64,000 nt of DNA from positions 124,001 through 188,000 of the forward strand of contig JAQWSE010000013.1 of the NCBI GenBank assembly GCA_029243395.1, given 5' to 3'. Below are positions 1-9,427 of the stretch, piece by piece. The DNA is from Paracoccaceae bacterium (GTDB lineage: Bacteria > Pseudomonadota > Alphaproteobacteria > Rhodobacterales > Rhodobacteraceae). The notes under the pieces are model-generated. The model did not search any database, was not told where the DNA came from, and saw only the letters and a list, made by a program, of their open reading frames with translations. Every line of letters begins with the position of its first letter. Position 1 is the stretch's first letter. A program made the position numbers and the translations under genes.

Positions 1-750
<750 letters not shown>

Positions 751-761
751 GGAGAGAAATA

Positions 762-1178
762 ATGAAACTTAGACAAGGTGCTTTTTCATATTTACCCGAT
801 TTAGACGACTCTCAGATTCATACCCAAGTGCAATATTGCATAGATCAGGGTTGGGCTGTAAGTGTTGAGTATACTGATGATCCACATCCCAGGAACACTT
901 ATTGGGAAATGTGGGGCCACCCTATGTTTGACAATCCCGATGCTGCTGCGGTTGTTTATGAAATTAATGAATGCAGAAAACAATTTGGAGACCATTATAT
1001 AAGGGTATTAGCTTTTGATTCAACTCATGGTTGGGAAAGTATAAGATTTTCTTTCATAGTAAATAGACCAAAAGAAGAACCAGGATTTCATGTTACTAGG
1101 GAAGAGATTAAGGGTAGATCTATGCGCTACACTATAAATTCTTATGCAGCTAAGAATCCAGAGGGGAAGCGATATTAA
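762..1178 (+). CDS. cbbS: RuBisCO small subunit, red type
   Basis: This 138-residue subunit caps the L8 core of form I RuBisCO. It begins MKLRQGAFSYLPDL and contains the diagnostic small-subunit block around EMWGHPMFD and the EINECRKQF helix. Its length and C-terminal tail (GFHVTREEIKGRSMRY) are those of the longer red-type small subunits with the C-terminal beta-hairpin extension. The ribosome binding site is clear: AAGGAG overlaps the cbbL stop codon, 6-7 bases before the ATG, so the two subunits are probably translated in step. cbbX follows 29 bases downstream on the same strand, as is usual in red-type operons. Confidence 0.97.
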   Translation: MKLRQGAFSYLPDLDDSQIHTQVQYCIDQGWAVSVEYTDDPHPRNTYWEMWGHPMFDNPDAAAVVYEINECRKQFGDHYIRVLAFDSTHGWESIRFSFIVNRPKEEPGFHVTREEIKGRSMRYTINSYAAKNPEGKRY

Positions 1179-1207
1179 TAAAACCAAATTGTTAATGTTC
1201 CTAGAGG

Positions 1208-2128
1208 ATGAAAATGGTGGCTGAAAACCTTAATACGACAAAAATATCCGCGGAAAAAATTGATCTCCACGCCGAACTAATAGAATCTGGCGTGGAGCAA
1301 GTTTTATTGGAATTAGATAACACTTTAATTGGATTGGAACCTGTCAAAACTAGAATACGTGAAACGGCCTCATTATTGTTGGTTGAAAAGGCAAGGGAAA
1401 AATTTGGATTAGTTCACGAAAGTCCTACCTTGCACATGAGTTTTTCTGGAAACCCTGGTACAGGAAAAACAACTGTGGCTCTGAGAATGGCAGAATTACT
1501 TCACAAGCTTGGGTATGTACGAAAAGGGCATTTGGTATCAGTCACACGTGATGATTTGGTGGGGCAATATATTGGCCACACTGCTCCCAAAACTAAGGAA
1601 GTGCTAAAGAAGGCGATGGGAGGAGTTCTCTTCATTGATGAGGCGTATTATCTTTATAGACCGGAAAATGAGCGCGATTACGGTCAAGAAGCTATAGAAA
1701 TCTTACTACAGGTGATGGAAAACAACAGAGATGATCTTGTAGTGATATTAGCTGGATACAAAGCTAGAATGAATACTTTTTTTGAGAGTAATCCCGGATT
1801 TAGGTCGAGGATAGCTCATCACATCGAGTTCCCTGATTATACAACTGAAGAACTTTTAGAAATTGGTAACAACATGTTAGATCAATTGAATTATTCATTT
1901 ACGAAGAAAGCGGAACAAACGTTTCTAGAGTATATCGACTTGCGAAAGGCTCAAGCTCATTTTGCAAATGCTCGGTCAATTAGGAATGCCCTAGATCGGG
2001 CTCGGTTGAGACAGGCAAATAGGTTATTCAAGGAAAACAAAGGTCCTGTAGATGCACAAAAATTGAGCACGCTAGAAGAAAATGATATCCGTGAGAGTCG
2101 TGTCTTTAGTGGTGGCATTGACAATTAA
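1208..2128 (+). CDS. cbbX: Red-type RuBisCO activase CbbX (AAA+ ATPase)
   Basis: CbbX is a hexameric AAA+ remodeller that threads the C-terminus of the red-type RuBisCO large subunit to release inhibitory sugar phosphates. The Walker A motif GNPGTGKT lies at residues 81-88, Walker B VLFIDEA at 140-146, and the substrate-threading loop region [11 protein letters not shown] just before Walker B. Length (~306) is normal for the family. Two starts are possible: ATG at 1208, which directly abuts AGAGG, and ATG at 1214, which has AGAGG six bases upstream and is the better spaced choice. It closes the visible cbb operon; no phosphoribulokinase or other cycle gene follows, so those must lie upstream or elsewhere. 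Confidence 0.96.
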   Translation: MKMVAENLNTTKISAEKIDLHAELIESGVEQVLLELDNTLIGLEPVKTRIRETASLLLVEKAREKFGLVHESPTLHMSFSGNPGTGKTTVALRMAELLHKLGYVRKGHLVSVTRDDLVGQYIGHTAPKTKEVLKKAMGGVLFIDEAYYLYRPENERDYGQEAIEILLQVMENNRDDLVVILAGYKARMNTFFESNPGFRSRIAHHIEFPDYTTEELLEIGNNMLDQLNYSFTKKAEQTFLEYIDLRKAQAHFANARSIRNALDRARLRQANRLFKENKGPVDAQKLSTLEENDIRESRVFSGGIDN

Positions 2129-2147
2129 TAAAGAAAAGCCAGTTGTG

Positions 2148-2163
2148 AGAATAAATTTATTCT
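2148..2163. other. AT-only inverted repeat in the cbbX/mlaA convergent gap
   Basis: AGAATAAATTTATTCT is a perfect 16-base palindrome between the 3' ends of cbbX (+) and mlaA (-). It could be a weak bidirectional transcription end or chance in AT-rich sequence. No T-tract follows on either side. Confidence 0.25.
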
Positions 2164-2183
2164 TAAGTAAATACGGAGCACGG

Positions 2184-2954
2184 TTAATAATCTGAATAAG
2201 GATCAAATAGTTCTAAGTCATCAACCATAGGTTCCGGTGGCTCATTTATTCGTGTTTGAAGATAAGTTGATCTAGCACTATAGTAGCTATCAAGGCTATT
2301 GTACAAAATAGTATCGACCATTGTTCCATATTCATAGCGCTTGTTCAGTATATCAAGAGCTCCAAAGGTAATTAGACTTGCTCCCTCGGCTGGGCCAGAC
2401 AGCAAACTCATTGGGTTTAGTGTATAATTGGCTAACATTGATAATGATCCTCTGACTGAGCTTGGTCCCACGAATGGTAATTCTATGTATGGCCCTATAG
2501 GTAACCCCCAATATGCAAATGTCTCATCAAAATCAGTATCATCTGAAAACAAACTAAGCCTAGAGGCTACGTCGAAAACACCAAAAACCCCTATTGAAGT
2601 ATTGATAGCAAACCTAGTTACATCTGATGTTGCTTTAATAAACTCCGCCTGACCTAGATGATTTACAAATCTCCTTGGTTCTTGAAGGTTTTCATAAAAA
2701 TTTGCTGTTCCTAGTCTTAAAGGTCTAGGGACTGCTTGCCCGTAGATATTAGCAGTTGGCTTCAATGTTGTTTCATCAACATGCTTATTAAAGGCATGAA
2801 TTTTTCTATTGGTTTCCTCAAAGGGATCATAAGGATTTGAACTAGTATTTGCCAGTTGGCTTGTATTGCATGCCGAACTAATTGAGATTATAAGCAATAG
2901 AATTAGATGGACTGCAGAATTTTTGCGAAACCTATCAAAAGAAATAAAATTCAC
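2184..2954 (-). CDS. mlaA: MlaA (VacJ) family lipoprotein
   Basis: MlaA is the outer-membrane component of the Mla retrograde phospholipid transport pathway, which keeps phospholipid out of the outer leaflet. The N-terminus is a lipoprotein signal: positively charged start, hydrophobic stretch and lipobox ISSAC, with Cys at about residue 29. Immediately after comes the family block NPYDPFEETNRKIHAFN, followed by a region with LQEPRRFVNHL and later YWGLPIGPYIELPFVGP, all typical of MlaA. Length 256 is normal. It is convergent with cbbX (55-base gap) and divergent from cysS. No other mla genes are adjacent. Confidence 0.93.
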   Translation of the reverse strand: MNFISFDRFRKNSAVHLILLLIISISSACNTSQLANTSSNPYDPFEETNRKIHAFNKHVDETTLKPTANIYGQAVPRPLRLGTANFYENLQEPRRFVNHLGQAEFIKATSDVTRFAINTSIGVFGVFDVASRLSLFSDDTDFDETFAYWGLPIGPYIELPFVGPSSVRGSLSMLANYTLNPMSLLSGPAEGASLITFGALDILNKRYEYGTMVDTILYNSLDSYYSARSTYLQTRINEPPEPMVDDLELFDPYSDY

Positions 2955-3150
2955 TTCTGTGGGATCTTTCTAACATGAATAGACTTTAGACCTAAACTCA
3001 TACTCTACAATATAGGAGCAAAATAAACAATGTCACTACAAATCACTTTTTATAGGGAAAATCAAAGTGATGAGCTTTGGTTTAAGAGCTAGATTTTTTG
3101 TATGAAAGATTGCTGATATGTTATGGAGTAGGCTTTATAGTACTGATAAT

Positions 3151-4545
3151 ATGACAACGCTTAAGCTGTATAATACAAAATCTAGGTCTAAGGAAGAATT
3201 TAAGCCTATCGATCACAATAATGTACGTATGTACGTGTGCGGACCGACAGTTTATGATCGTGCCCATATAGGAAACGCAAGACCTGTAGTGGTTTTTGAT
3301 TTGCTTTTCAGAGTGTTAAAATTCCATTTTGGAGAAAAAGCAGTTACGTATGTAAGAAATATTACTGATGTAGATGACAAGATCATAGCGAGGGCCATTC
3401 AGGAAGGCCGATCAGTTGAGAATATAACAAGTGAGACCATTGACTGGTTCCAATCTGACAACAGATTTTTAAGAACTTTGCAGCCTACGCATGAGCCTCA
3501 AGCTACTGATTTCATTTCTGAAATGATTAGTATGATTAAAAGACTAATCGATTTTGGGAACGCTTATGTAGTAAGTGATGGCCAAGTATTATTTTCTGTA
3601 CAATCTTTTCCTGAATATGGAAATCTTTCAAATCAGAGCACAAAAGATATGATTGCTGGAAGTAGGATAGACGTTGATCAACAGAAGAAAGATCCACTAG
3701 ATTTCGTTCTTTGGAAACCGGTCAAAGATTCTTCGACCGGGTGGGATAGTCCTTGGGGCTTTGGTCGTCCTGGTTGGCATATAGAATGTTCAGCCATGAC
3801 AACAGCTATACTGGGTGATAGTTTCGATATTCATGGTGGTGGGATAGATCTTGTTTTTCCTCATCATGAGAATGAGCTTGCCCAGAGTGTTTGCGCTAGC
3901 AAGACAAAAATGTTTGCTAATTTTTGGCTTCACAATGGTTTTGTGAATATAGAGGGAGAAAAAATGTCTAAATCTCTGGGCAATTTTCTGACAGTAGATG
4001 ATTTGAGAAATCAAAAGATAAGTGGTGACGTAGTTCGCTTCATACTTATGTCTAGTCATTACAGACAACCTTTAGATTGGACAAATCGCAAGGTGTTGGA
4101 AGCATTAAAAATTATTGAGCGATGGCAAAAAATTGCTGAACAAACTTTTTTAAAAGACAAATCTAAAATACCGACTAATGAAATCATGGCTGCATTATTT
4201 GATGATCTTAATACTCCCCTTGCTATAGCAGAATTACATCAATTGGTAAAAAATCAGGAGTACGAAAGATTCGTTAGTTCAGCACACTTTCTAGGTCTGT
4301 TATTACCAGAATTAAGAAAAGAGTATACAACTGTGGATACTAGGAAAAAACAGGCCTATACTAAGTTGATAAAAAAATTGATAAGAGACAGAGAAATAGC
4401 CAGAGAACAAAAAGACTACAAGAAATCAGATTCCATTAGAATTAAATTAGAGGAAGCCGGGGTGATAATTAAGGATACTTCCACCGGCACAACCTGGGAC
4501 ATAAAATCTTTTTTTGACCCAGAATCTTTGGAGGAGATTCAGTAA
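3151..4545 (+). CDS. cysS: Cysteinyl-tRNA synthetase
   Basis: This class I synthetase charges tRNA-Cys. Numbering from ATG 3151, it shows the zinc-ligand Cys30 in VCGPTVYDRAH, the HIGH-like box HIGNAR (39-44), GWHIECSAM and HHENELAQS (further zinc and substrate residues), and the KMSKS loop EKMSKSLGNF. The family usually begins close to MTTLKLYNT, so ATG 3151 is chosen over the in-frame ATG at 3118, which would add 11 unrelated residues; neither start has a strong Shine-Dalgarno. cimA begins two bases after the stop, so the two are likely co-transcribed. Confidence 0.97.
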   Translation: MTTLKLYNTKSRSKEEFKPIDHNNVRMYVCGPTVYDRAHIGNARPVVVFDLLFRVLKFHFGEKAVTYVRNITDVDDKIIARAIQEGRSVENITSETIDWFQSDNRFLRTLQPTHEPQATDFISEMISMIKRLIDFGNAYVVSDGQVLFSVQSFPEYGNLSNQSTKDMIAGSRIDVDQQKKDPLDFVLWKPVKDSSTGWDSPWGFGRPGWHIECSAMTTAILGDSFDIHGGGIDLVFPHHENELAQSVCASKTKMFANFWLHNGFVNIEGEKMSKSLGNFLTVDDLRNQKISGDVVRFILMSSHYRQPLDWTNRKVLEALKIIERWQKIAEQTFLKDKSKIPTNEIMAALFDDLNTPLAIAELHQLVKNQEYERFVSSAHFLGLLLPELRKEYTTVDTRKKQAYTKLIKKLIRDREIAREQKDYKKSDSIRIKLEEAGVIIKDTSTGTTWDIKSFFDPESLEEIQ

Positions 4546-4547
4546 TT

Positions 4548-6170
4548 ATGGAGCGAATTTTCTTATTTGATACCACCTTGCGGGATGGTCAACAGACTCA
4601 GGGTGTTCATTTTTCATTAGATGACAAACATCGAATTGCCAGTGCACTAGATTCTTTAGGTTTAGATTACATTGAGGGAGGTTGGCCAGGAGCTAACCCG
4701 ACTGATAGTGAATTTTTTGAAACACCCCCCCAAATAAGAAATTCCATATTTACGGCTTTTGGCATGACTAAGAGGTCTGGTCGATCTGTGGAAAATGATA
4801 GTGTCCTCGCTTCTGTAACTAATGCAGGGACTAAAGCAGTTTGTCTCGTGGGTAAAGCGAATGATTATCACGTTAAAAAAGTACTCGGAATTTCTAACGA
4901 AGAGAATTTGACTAATATAAGGGAGTCTATCTCACATTTAGTTAAGCTTGGAAAAGAGGCTATATTTGATGCTGAACATTTTTTTGACGGGTATAAATCA
5001 AATCCAGGTTATGCCTTAGACTGTTTAATGGCGGCTAATGAAGCCGGAGCTCAATGGATAGTATTATGCGATACCAATGGTGGTACCCTACCGACAGAAA
5101 TATTTGATGTAGTCAGGCAGGTGATTAAAAATGGTATTTTAGGCCATAAGATTGGAATTCATGCTCATAATGACACAGAAAATGCCGTTGCAAATTCCTT
5201 GGCAGCAGTTGATGCAGGAGCTAGGCAAGTGCAGGGGACTATTAATGGTTTGGGTGAAAGATGCGGTAATGCTAATCTGGTTTCGATCATTCCTTCATTA
5301 ATATTAAAAAACTATTATTCTGATAGGTTCGAGGTTGGGATAAGCAAGGTAAAACTTAAAGAGATCACAAAATTATCCAGATTATTAGACGATATCTTGA
5401 ATAGGGTTCCCAATAAGGCATCGCCTTATGTTGGAGCTGCTGCTTTTACACACAAGGCAGGACTTCATGCGAGTGCAATAATAAAAGATCCAAAAACTTA
5501 TGAGCATGTAAGCCCTGAGGATGTTGGGAACGTACGAGTTGTCCCAATGTCTAACCAGGCTGGAAAATCCAACCTTGTAAACAAACTCTCTGAAGCAGGG
5601 ATCAAATTAGATAAAAATGATGATCGATTAACAGCCATTTTAAATGAATTAAAGATTAGAGAAGACAACGGTTATGCGTATGATGTTGCCGGGGCGTCAT
5701 TTGAAATTTTTGCTAGAGAGAAGCTTGGTATGATGCCGAGTTTTTTTAATATTAATCGCTATAAGGTCACAATGGAGAAGAGGTTCAATGCAAAGGGACG
5801 ATTTTCGATTGTTTCTGAAGCCGTAGTGTCTCTAAATTTGGATTCTGAAGAAAGAGTTTCGGTTTCTGAGAGTTTAGATGAAAACGGTCAAGACCAGGGA
5901 CCTGTGCATGCCTTATCAGCTGCTCTAAGAAAGGATCTAGGGCCTTATCAATCATTCATTAAGGATATAAAGCTAGTTGATTTTAAGGTTAGAATAATGA
6001 ATGGGGGGACAGAAGCCGTTACACGCGTTTTGATCGATAGTGAGGATGATCTTGGTAGAAGATGGTCCACTGTCGGTGTTTCCGCAAACATCATAGATGC
6101 AAGCTGTGCTGCCTTGTTAGATTCAATAAATTGGAAACTCTTACAGGAAAAAGCTAAACCTGAATACTGA
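4548..6170 (+). CDS. cimA: (R)-citramalate synthase
   Basis: The enzyme condenses pyruvate and acetyl-CoA to (R)-citramalate, giving a threonine-independent route to 2-oxobutyrate and isoleucine. The DTTLRDGQQTQG motif at residues 8-19 is the HMGL-like TIM-barrel signature with the metal Asp. IGIHAHNDTENAVANS and GTINGLGERCGNANL are the downstream catalytic and metal-binding blocks, and the C-terminal ~150 residues form a LeuA-type dimer/regulatory domain. At 540 residues it fits the CimA group rather than shorter homocitrate synthases. GGAGGAG lies within the last codons of cysS. Substrate choice (citramalate rather than isopropylmalate) rests on overall family resemblance, so some uncertainty remains. 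Confidence 0.9.
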   Translation: MERIFLFDTTLRDGQQTQGVHFSLDDKHRIASALDSLGLDYIEGGWPGANPTDSEFFETPPQIRNSIFTAFGMTKRSGRSVENDSVLASVTNAGTKAVCLVGKANDYHVKKVLGISNEENLTNIRESISHLVKLGKEAIFDAEHFFDGYKSNPGYALDCLMAANEAGAQWIVLCDTNGGTLPTEIFDVVRQVIKNGILGHKIGIHAHNDTENAVANSLAAVDAGARQVQGTINGLGERCGNANLVSIIPSLILKNYYSDRFEVGISKVKLKEITKLSRLLDDILNRVPNKASPYVGAAAFTHKAGLHASAIIKDPKTYEHVSPEDVGNVRVVPMSNQAGKSNLVNKLSEAGIKLDKNDDRLTAILNELKIREDNGYAYDVAGASFEIFAREKLGMMPSFFNINRYKVTMEKRFNAKGRFSIVSEAVVSLNLDSEERVSVSESLDENGQDQGPVHALSAALRKDLGPYQSFIKDIKLVDFKVRIMNGGTEAVTRVLIDSEDDLGRRWSTVGVSANIIDASCAALLDSINWKLLQEKAKPEY

Positions 6171-6845
6171 TTGATAACAAGTAATGCTAGGGCTAAAACT
6201 GAAATAGTAGATATGATTGAAAGAATTCTTAAGTCAGATAAAGATTTACAGGAAGGTCTTAAGTTCTTAACCGAACAGGATGGTATTTTATCGCAAGCCA
6301 TTGATAAAGAACAAAAAATTACTTTAAGAAAGAGGAGCTCAGGATTCCCCTCATTGCTTAAAACGATTGTCAGTCAACAATTGTCTACAACTGCTGCTGG
6401 GAAAATCTGGCAGAGAATAGTCGATAACGGCTTAAATAATCAGAAAGGTATTTTGCAGGCCAAAGCAGAAACTCTTTTATCACTAGGTTTATCGAGGCAA
6501 AAATGCTCTTACGCCTACGCTTTAGCCTCAGCAAATCTTAATTATCATTCTTTTAGAGAAATGAACTCCGATCAGGTAATTAATGAGTTGATCGAAATTA
6601 AAGGAATTGGCAAGTGGACAGCGCAAATTTATTGTATGTTTTCATTAGAGCGAGCAAATGTTTTTCCGTCAGGTGATTTGGCTCTTCAAGAAGCAGTTAG
6701 AATTTTGTTCAAACTCAAAGAAAGGCCCTCTGAAAAAGAAGTTGAGAGTAGGGCAGAACACTGGGCGCCCTGGAAGAGCCTGGCAGCTTTAGTACTATGG
6801 GATTTCTATGGCAGAGAGCGAAAAAGAAAGGGTGTATTATGGTAA
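6171..6845 (+). CDS. DNA-3-methyladenine glycosylase II (AlkA-like, HhH-GPD)
   Basis: This base-excision repair glycosylase removes alkylated purines. SIVSQQ-type helix residues are seen as TIVSQQLSTTAAGKIW; the helix-hairpin-helix is LIEIKGIGKWTAQIY, and the catalytic Asp sits in VFPSGDLALQEA. Length (~210-224) fits single-domain bacterial AlkA-like proteins. The start is uncertain: TTG at 6171 directly abuts the cimA stop, whereas ATG 6213 would trim 14 residues and leave the domain whole. The stop overlaps the next gene's start by seven bases, so it belongs to the cysS-cimA-glycosylase-esterase string. Confidence 0.88.
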   Translation: MITSNARAKTEIVDMIERILKSDKDLQEGLKFLTEQDGILSQAIDKEQKITLRKRSSGFPSLLKTIVSQQLSTTAAGKIWQRIVDNGLNNQKGILQAKAETLLSLGLSRQKCSYAYALASANLNYHSFREMNSDQVINELIEIKGIGKWTAQIYCMFSLERANVFPSGDLALQEAVRILFKLKERPSEKEVESRAEHWAPWKSLAALVLWDFYGRERKRKGVLW

Positions 6846-7510
6846 AGGGTTTGTTTGGACCAACTAAAAAATCAATTTCAGGTAAAGTTAATGAATTGGT
6901 AATTTTCTTTCATGGATATGGGGCTGATGGTAATGATCTTATTTCGTTGTCTGATCATTTTTCGTCTTTGCTCCCCAATGCTGAATTTCATGCACCAAAT
7001 GCACCAGATCGATGCGATATGGGTGGATTAGGCTATCAGTGGTTTCCAATAAACCAAAATAATGATGGCACAATTTCTCTGAATGCTACAAACGAGATTA
7101 TATCTGCAGTGACCATCATCAATGATTGGATTGACGCATTAATTTCTGAGAAGAATGTAAAACCGTCAAATGTCTTATTAATAGGCTTTTCACAAGGAAC
7201 AATGATGATCCTTGAGGCGCTAATTGCTAGGAGAGAGAAGTTGTTGGGATTAATTGGTTTCTCAGGAGGTTTTCTGGGTGTTTCTCATGAAGGTGAATTA
7301 TCAGATTGTAAAGACACACCCATTCTGCTCATTCACGGTGACGCAGACCCTGTGGTCCCAGTCAATATGACAACCACAGCAGTAGAGAGTTTAGGCCGAA
7401 AAGGATTTCATATAGAAAAGTATATTTGCAATGGCCTGGCACATGGAATTTCCTTAGATGGGTTATCTCATGCTGCAGAGTTCTTAAGAAAAACTATGCT
7501 TAAAGACTAA
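6839..7510 (+). CDS. Phospholipase/carboxylesterase family alpha/beta hydrolase
   Basis: This is a small serine esterase of the Abhydrolase_2 family (bacterial carboxylesterase and acyl-protein-thioesterase relatives). The oxyanion-hole block is FFHGYGADGND (23-33), the nucleophile elbow GFSQG carries Ser118, the catalytic Asp is in IHGDADPVVP, and the His is in CNGLAHGIS. ATG 6839 gives a start matching the family, and the gene overlaps the glycosylase stop by seven bases. An upstream in-frame ATG at 6797 would add 14 residues that are only a shadow of the glycosylase. Physiological substrate is not predictable. Confidence 0.9.
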   Translation: MVKGLFGPTKKSISGKVNELVIFFHGYGADGNDLISLSDHFSSLLPNAEFHAPNAPDRCDMGGLGYQWFPINQNNDGTISLNATNEIISAVTIINDWIDALISEKNVKPSNVLLIGFSQGTMMILEALIARREKLLGLIGFSGGFLGVSHEGELSDCKDTPILLIHGDADPVVPVNMTTTAVESLGRKGFHIEKYICNGLAHGISLDGLSHAAEFLRKTMLKD

Positions 7511-7564
7511 AGTTAATATCAGATTAATTTGCTCATAGAAATTTTATCATTATTTTTTAGTATT

Positions 7565-8053
7565 CTAAATTTCTCTCTTGTGGGAGAGAGATGAGTAGGC
7601 TTTTACCCCCCATAATGAGACAAGAATACCACAAATTAACATATTCCAACCAGCCAAAGACAAATCAAAGAATGTCCATTGGGCCTTTTCGCAAGCAGAA
7701 ATTGGTGTATTCTTAAGTGATTCAACCAAGTCTTTAGGAGTAAAATTTTCGAAATTTTGGATTCCTGAGCAAGAAAAAACGTTATACCAATAGCCTTCTT
7801 CCAAACCAAAATGATATAGGGACAGGATTGTCCCGAAAAACATGTTAGTGAAACCTGCAAAAAGTAGAATAACTTTTTTGTTTCCCAATGTTAATATTAT
7901 CGATGCAATTATGACATTAATTACATGAGGCCATCTTTGCCATATACACAGAGGGCAAGGTGCCAGATTCATTTCTATTTGAAGATAAAAAGCAAAAAGA
8001 AGGGAGAATATTGAAACTAAAATAATGAGAAATGTTAAATAAAAGTTATTCAT
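7565..8053 (-). CDS. dsbB: Disulfide bond formation protein DsbB
   Basis: DsbB is the inner-membrane quinone reductase that reoxidises periplasmic DsbA. Four hydrophobic segments are visible over 162 residues. The quinone-side redox pair is Cys33/Cys36 in APCPLCIWQRWPH, and the periplasmic loop pair is Cys95 and Cys121. It overlaps the stop of the upstream YqaA-like gene by four bases, so the two form a membrane-protein operon. No dsbA is nearby. It converges on the esterase gene, with a 54-base gap. Confidence 0.92.
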   Translation of the reverse strand: MNNFYLTFLIILVSIFSLLFAFYLQIEMNLAPCPLCIWQRWPHVINVIIASIILTLGNKKVILLFAGFTNMFFGTILSLYHFGLEEGYWYNVFSCSGIQNFENFTPKDLVESLKNTPISACEKAQWTFFDLSLAGWNMLICGILVSLWGVKAYSSLSHKREI

Positions 8054-8640
8054 AATATCTGAAAGGTTAATAATAGAAAGAGAAGAACGATTGCCAAAAC
8101 AATAACAAACGAAGTGAAATATTTTTTAATAAGCTGAAGGGCCTTTTTGTGAAAGAAATAAATCAGAATAGCTAGTAGAAAAAATCGTATTCCACGGGAA
8201 AGTAGAGAAGCCCATATAAATTCAAAGATCGGCATGGAAGTAGTGCCTGACAGTATAGCCACTAATTTATAAGGAATTGGCGTGAGGCCACCCATGAAAA
8301 CAGCTATAGCTCCAAATTCATTATATTTTATTGAAAAATTGGAAAAATAACTTTCTGCTCCAAACCATAATAGAATGGATTTTCCTAATTCTTCATAAAA
8401 ATAGGAGCCAATCAAAAAACCTAAACAGCCACCAAGTACTGAAAAGGTCGTTGTTATCAATGCAAATAAAAAAGCTTTTCGGTGATTTGCTAAAGCCAAC
8501 GGGATTAGTATTATATCAGGTGGAATTGGAAAGAATAATGCCTCACTAAATGCAAATATTGCTAAGATAATTCCCGCATATTTAGATTTTGTGAGTGTCT
8601 TGAGGTGATTCGTGATCTTACTAGAAAGTTTTGAATACAT
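8050..8640 (-). CDS. YqaA/DedA-superfamily membrane protein
   Basis: This 196-residue polytopic membrane protein has the SNARE-associated (DedA-like) block: FSEALFFPIPPDIILIPLAL near the N-terminus, then a Gly-rich re-entrant region and several hydrophobic helices. Relatives are implicated in lipid-carrier or phospholipid flipping and envelope homeostasis; a specific role is not inferable. It is the first gene of the operon with dsbB (four-base overlap), with 154 bases of gene-free upstream sequence carrying its promoter. Confidence 0.85.
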   Translation of the reverse strand: MYSKLSSKITNHLKTLTKSKYAGIILAIFAFSEALFFPIPPDIILIPLALANHRKAFLFALITTTFSVLGGCLGFLIGSYFYEELGKSILLWFGAESYFSNFSIKYNEFGAIAVFMGGLTPIPYKLVAILSGTTSMPIFEFIWASLLSRGIRFFLLAILIYFFHKKALQLIKKYFTSFVIVLAIVLLFLLLTFQIL

Positions 8641-8794
8641 TTTAAGATTCGTTTACAAGAAATAATAAGAGTTTTTGTAATTGCATAATTGAATAGATGT
8701 TTTTATTTAAAACTACCAGTAGTATGTTTTATTGACGAGCTCAGTTTAGTTCAATTTATTAACAAAGATAAAATTGGGAATTTAGGTGATAAGT

Positions 8795-9025
8795 ATGGAA
8801 ATTGTTTGGGGCCTTTATATTTTTACGCTAATTAGCGGTATAGGATTTGATTCCTCACATTCATTGACAAACCTTGATACTAACTTCATTACCAAGGAAG
8901 AATGTATTAAGGCTGCACAGTTAATGAACTCCGGGCCTTCTCAAGATCGAGAAATTGGATTGGATTCTGGCATAAGAATGCGGTATGTGTGCCTGGCTAA
9001 ACCGAAGGTCGGAATTGCTATTTGA
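8795..9025 (+). CDS. Small exported protein of unknown function
   Basis: A 76-residue protein beginning MEIVWGLYIFTLISGIG, a short hydrophobic N-terminus that looks like a signal peptide or anchor. Two cysteines follow (EECIKAA and RYVCLAK), possibly a disulfide in the periplasm. TTAGG eight bases upstream supports ATG 8795 over an in-frame GTG at 8786. The pattern of hydrophobic leader, a TKEEC segment and a terminal YVCL motif recurs in small alphaproteobacterial periplasmic proteins, but no function is recognised. Confidence 0.6.
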   Translation: MEIVWGLYIFTLISGIGFDSSHSLTNLDTNFITKEECIKAAQLMNSGPSQDREIGLDSGIRMRYVCLAKPKVGIAI

Positions 9026-9121
9026 ATGAATTCATAATAAATCTGTTGAACGTTCTTTATTTTTTTGTAACTTTGCTCATGTAATAAATTTGATCTTATA
9101 CAATTAGTTATTAAATTACGG

Positions 9122-9207
9122 GCCCGAGTGGCGGAATGGTAGACGCAGCGGATTCAAAATCCGCCGCCTTTACGGGTGTGAGAGTTCGAGTCTCTCCTCG
9201 GGCACCA
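9122..9207 (+). tRNA. tRNA-Leu (anticodon CAA)
   Basis: The acceptor stem GCCCGAG (9122-9128) pairs with CTCGGGC (9197-9203). The anticodon arm is GCGGA/TCCGC around loop TTCAAAA, giving anticodon CAA at 9155-9157 (reads UUG). A long variable arm is present, as expected for a class II tRNA, then the T arm GAGAGTTCGAGTCTCTC. Discriminator A and an encoded CCA end at 9207. Confidence 0.97.
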
Positions 9208-9427
9208 ATTTTCAATTTTAATATCCGCTTTATTATTATATGATTTGAATTTCGAAATAATTGTTGACCCAAAATCAGATAATTCAAATCAATTTCATGT
9301 TGATTTGGTTTACAAGTGGTATAAAAGTTAATTTTTCTAATACACTTAACAATCAATATGTGGTTTGAATGAGTTTTAATTTAATGACTTTAGCGGTTCC
9401 GCTGGATTTGTGATGGGATGAGTAGCA

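Noticed and set aside
7575-7600. Short CTCTC/GAGAG hairpin at the 3' end of dsbB
   Set aside because: Only a 5-6 bp stem within coding sequence, with no T-tract directly after it.
9111-9356. Minus-strand open frame over the tRNA-Leu
   Set aside because: Its C-terminal sequence is the familiar antisense translation of a tRNA-Leu gene; the tRNA explains it.
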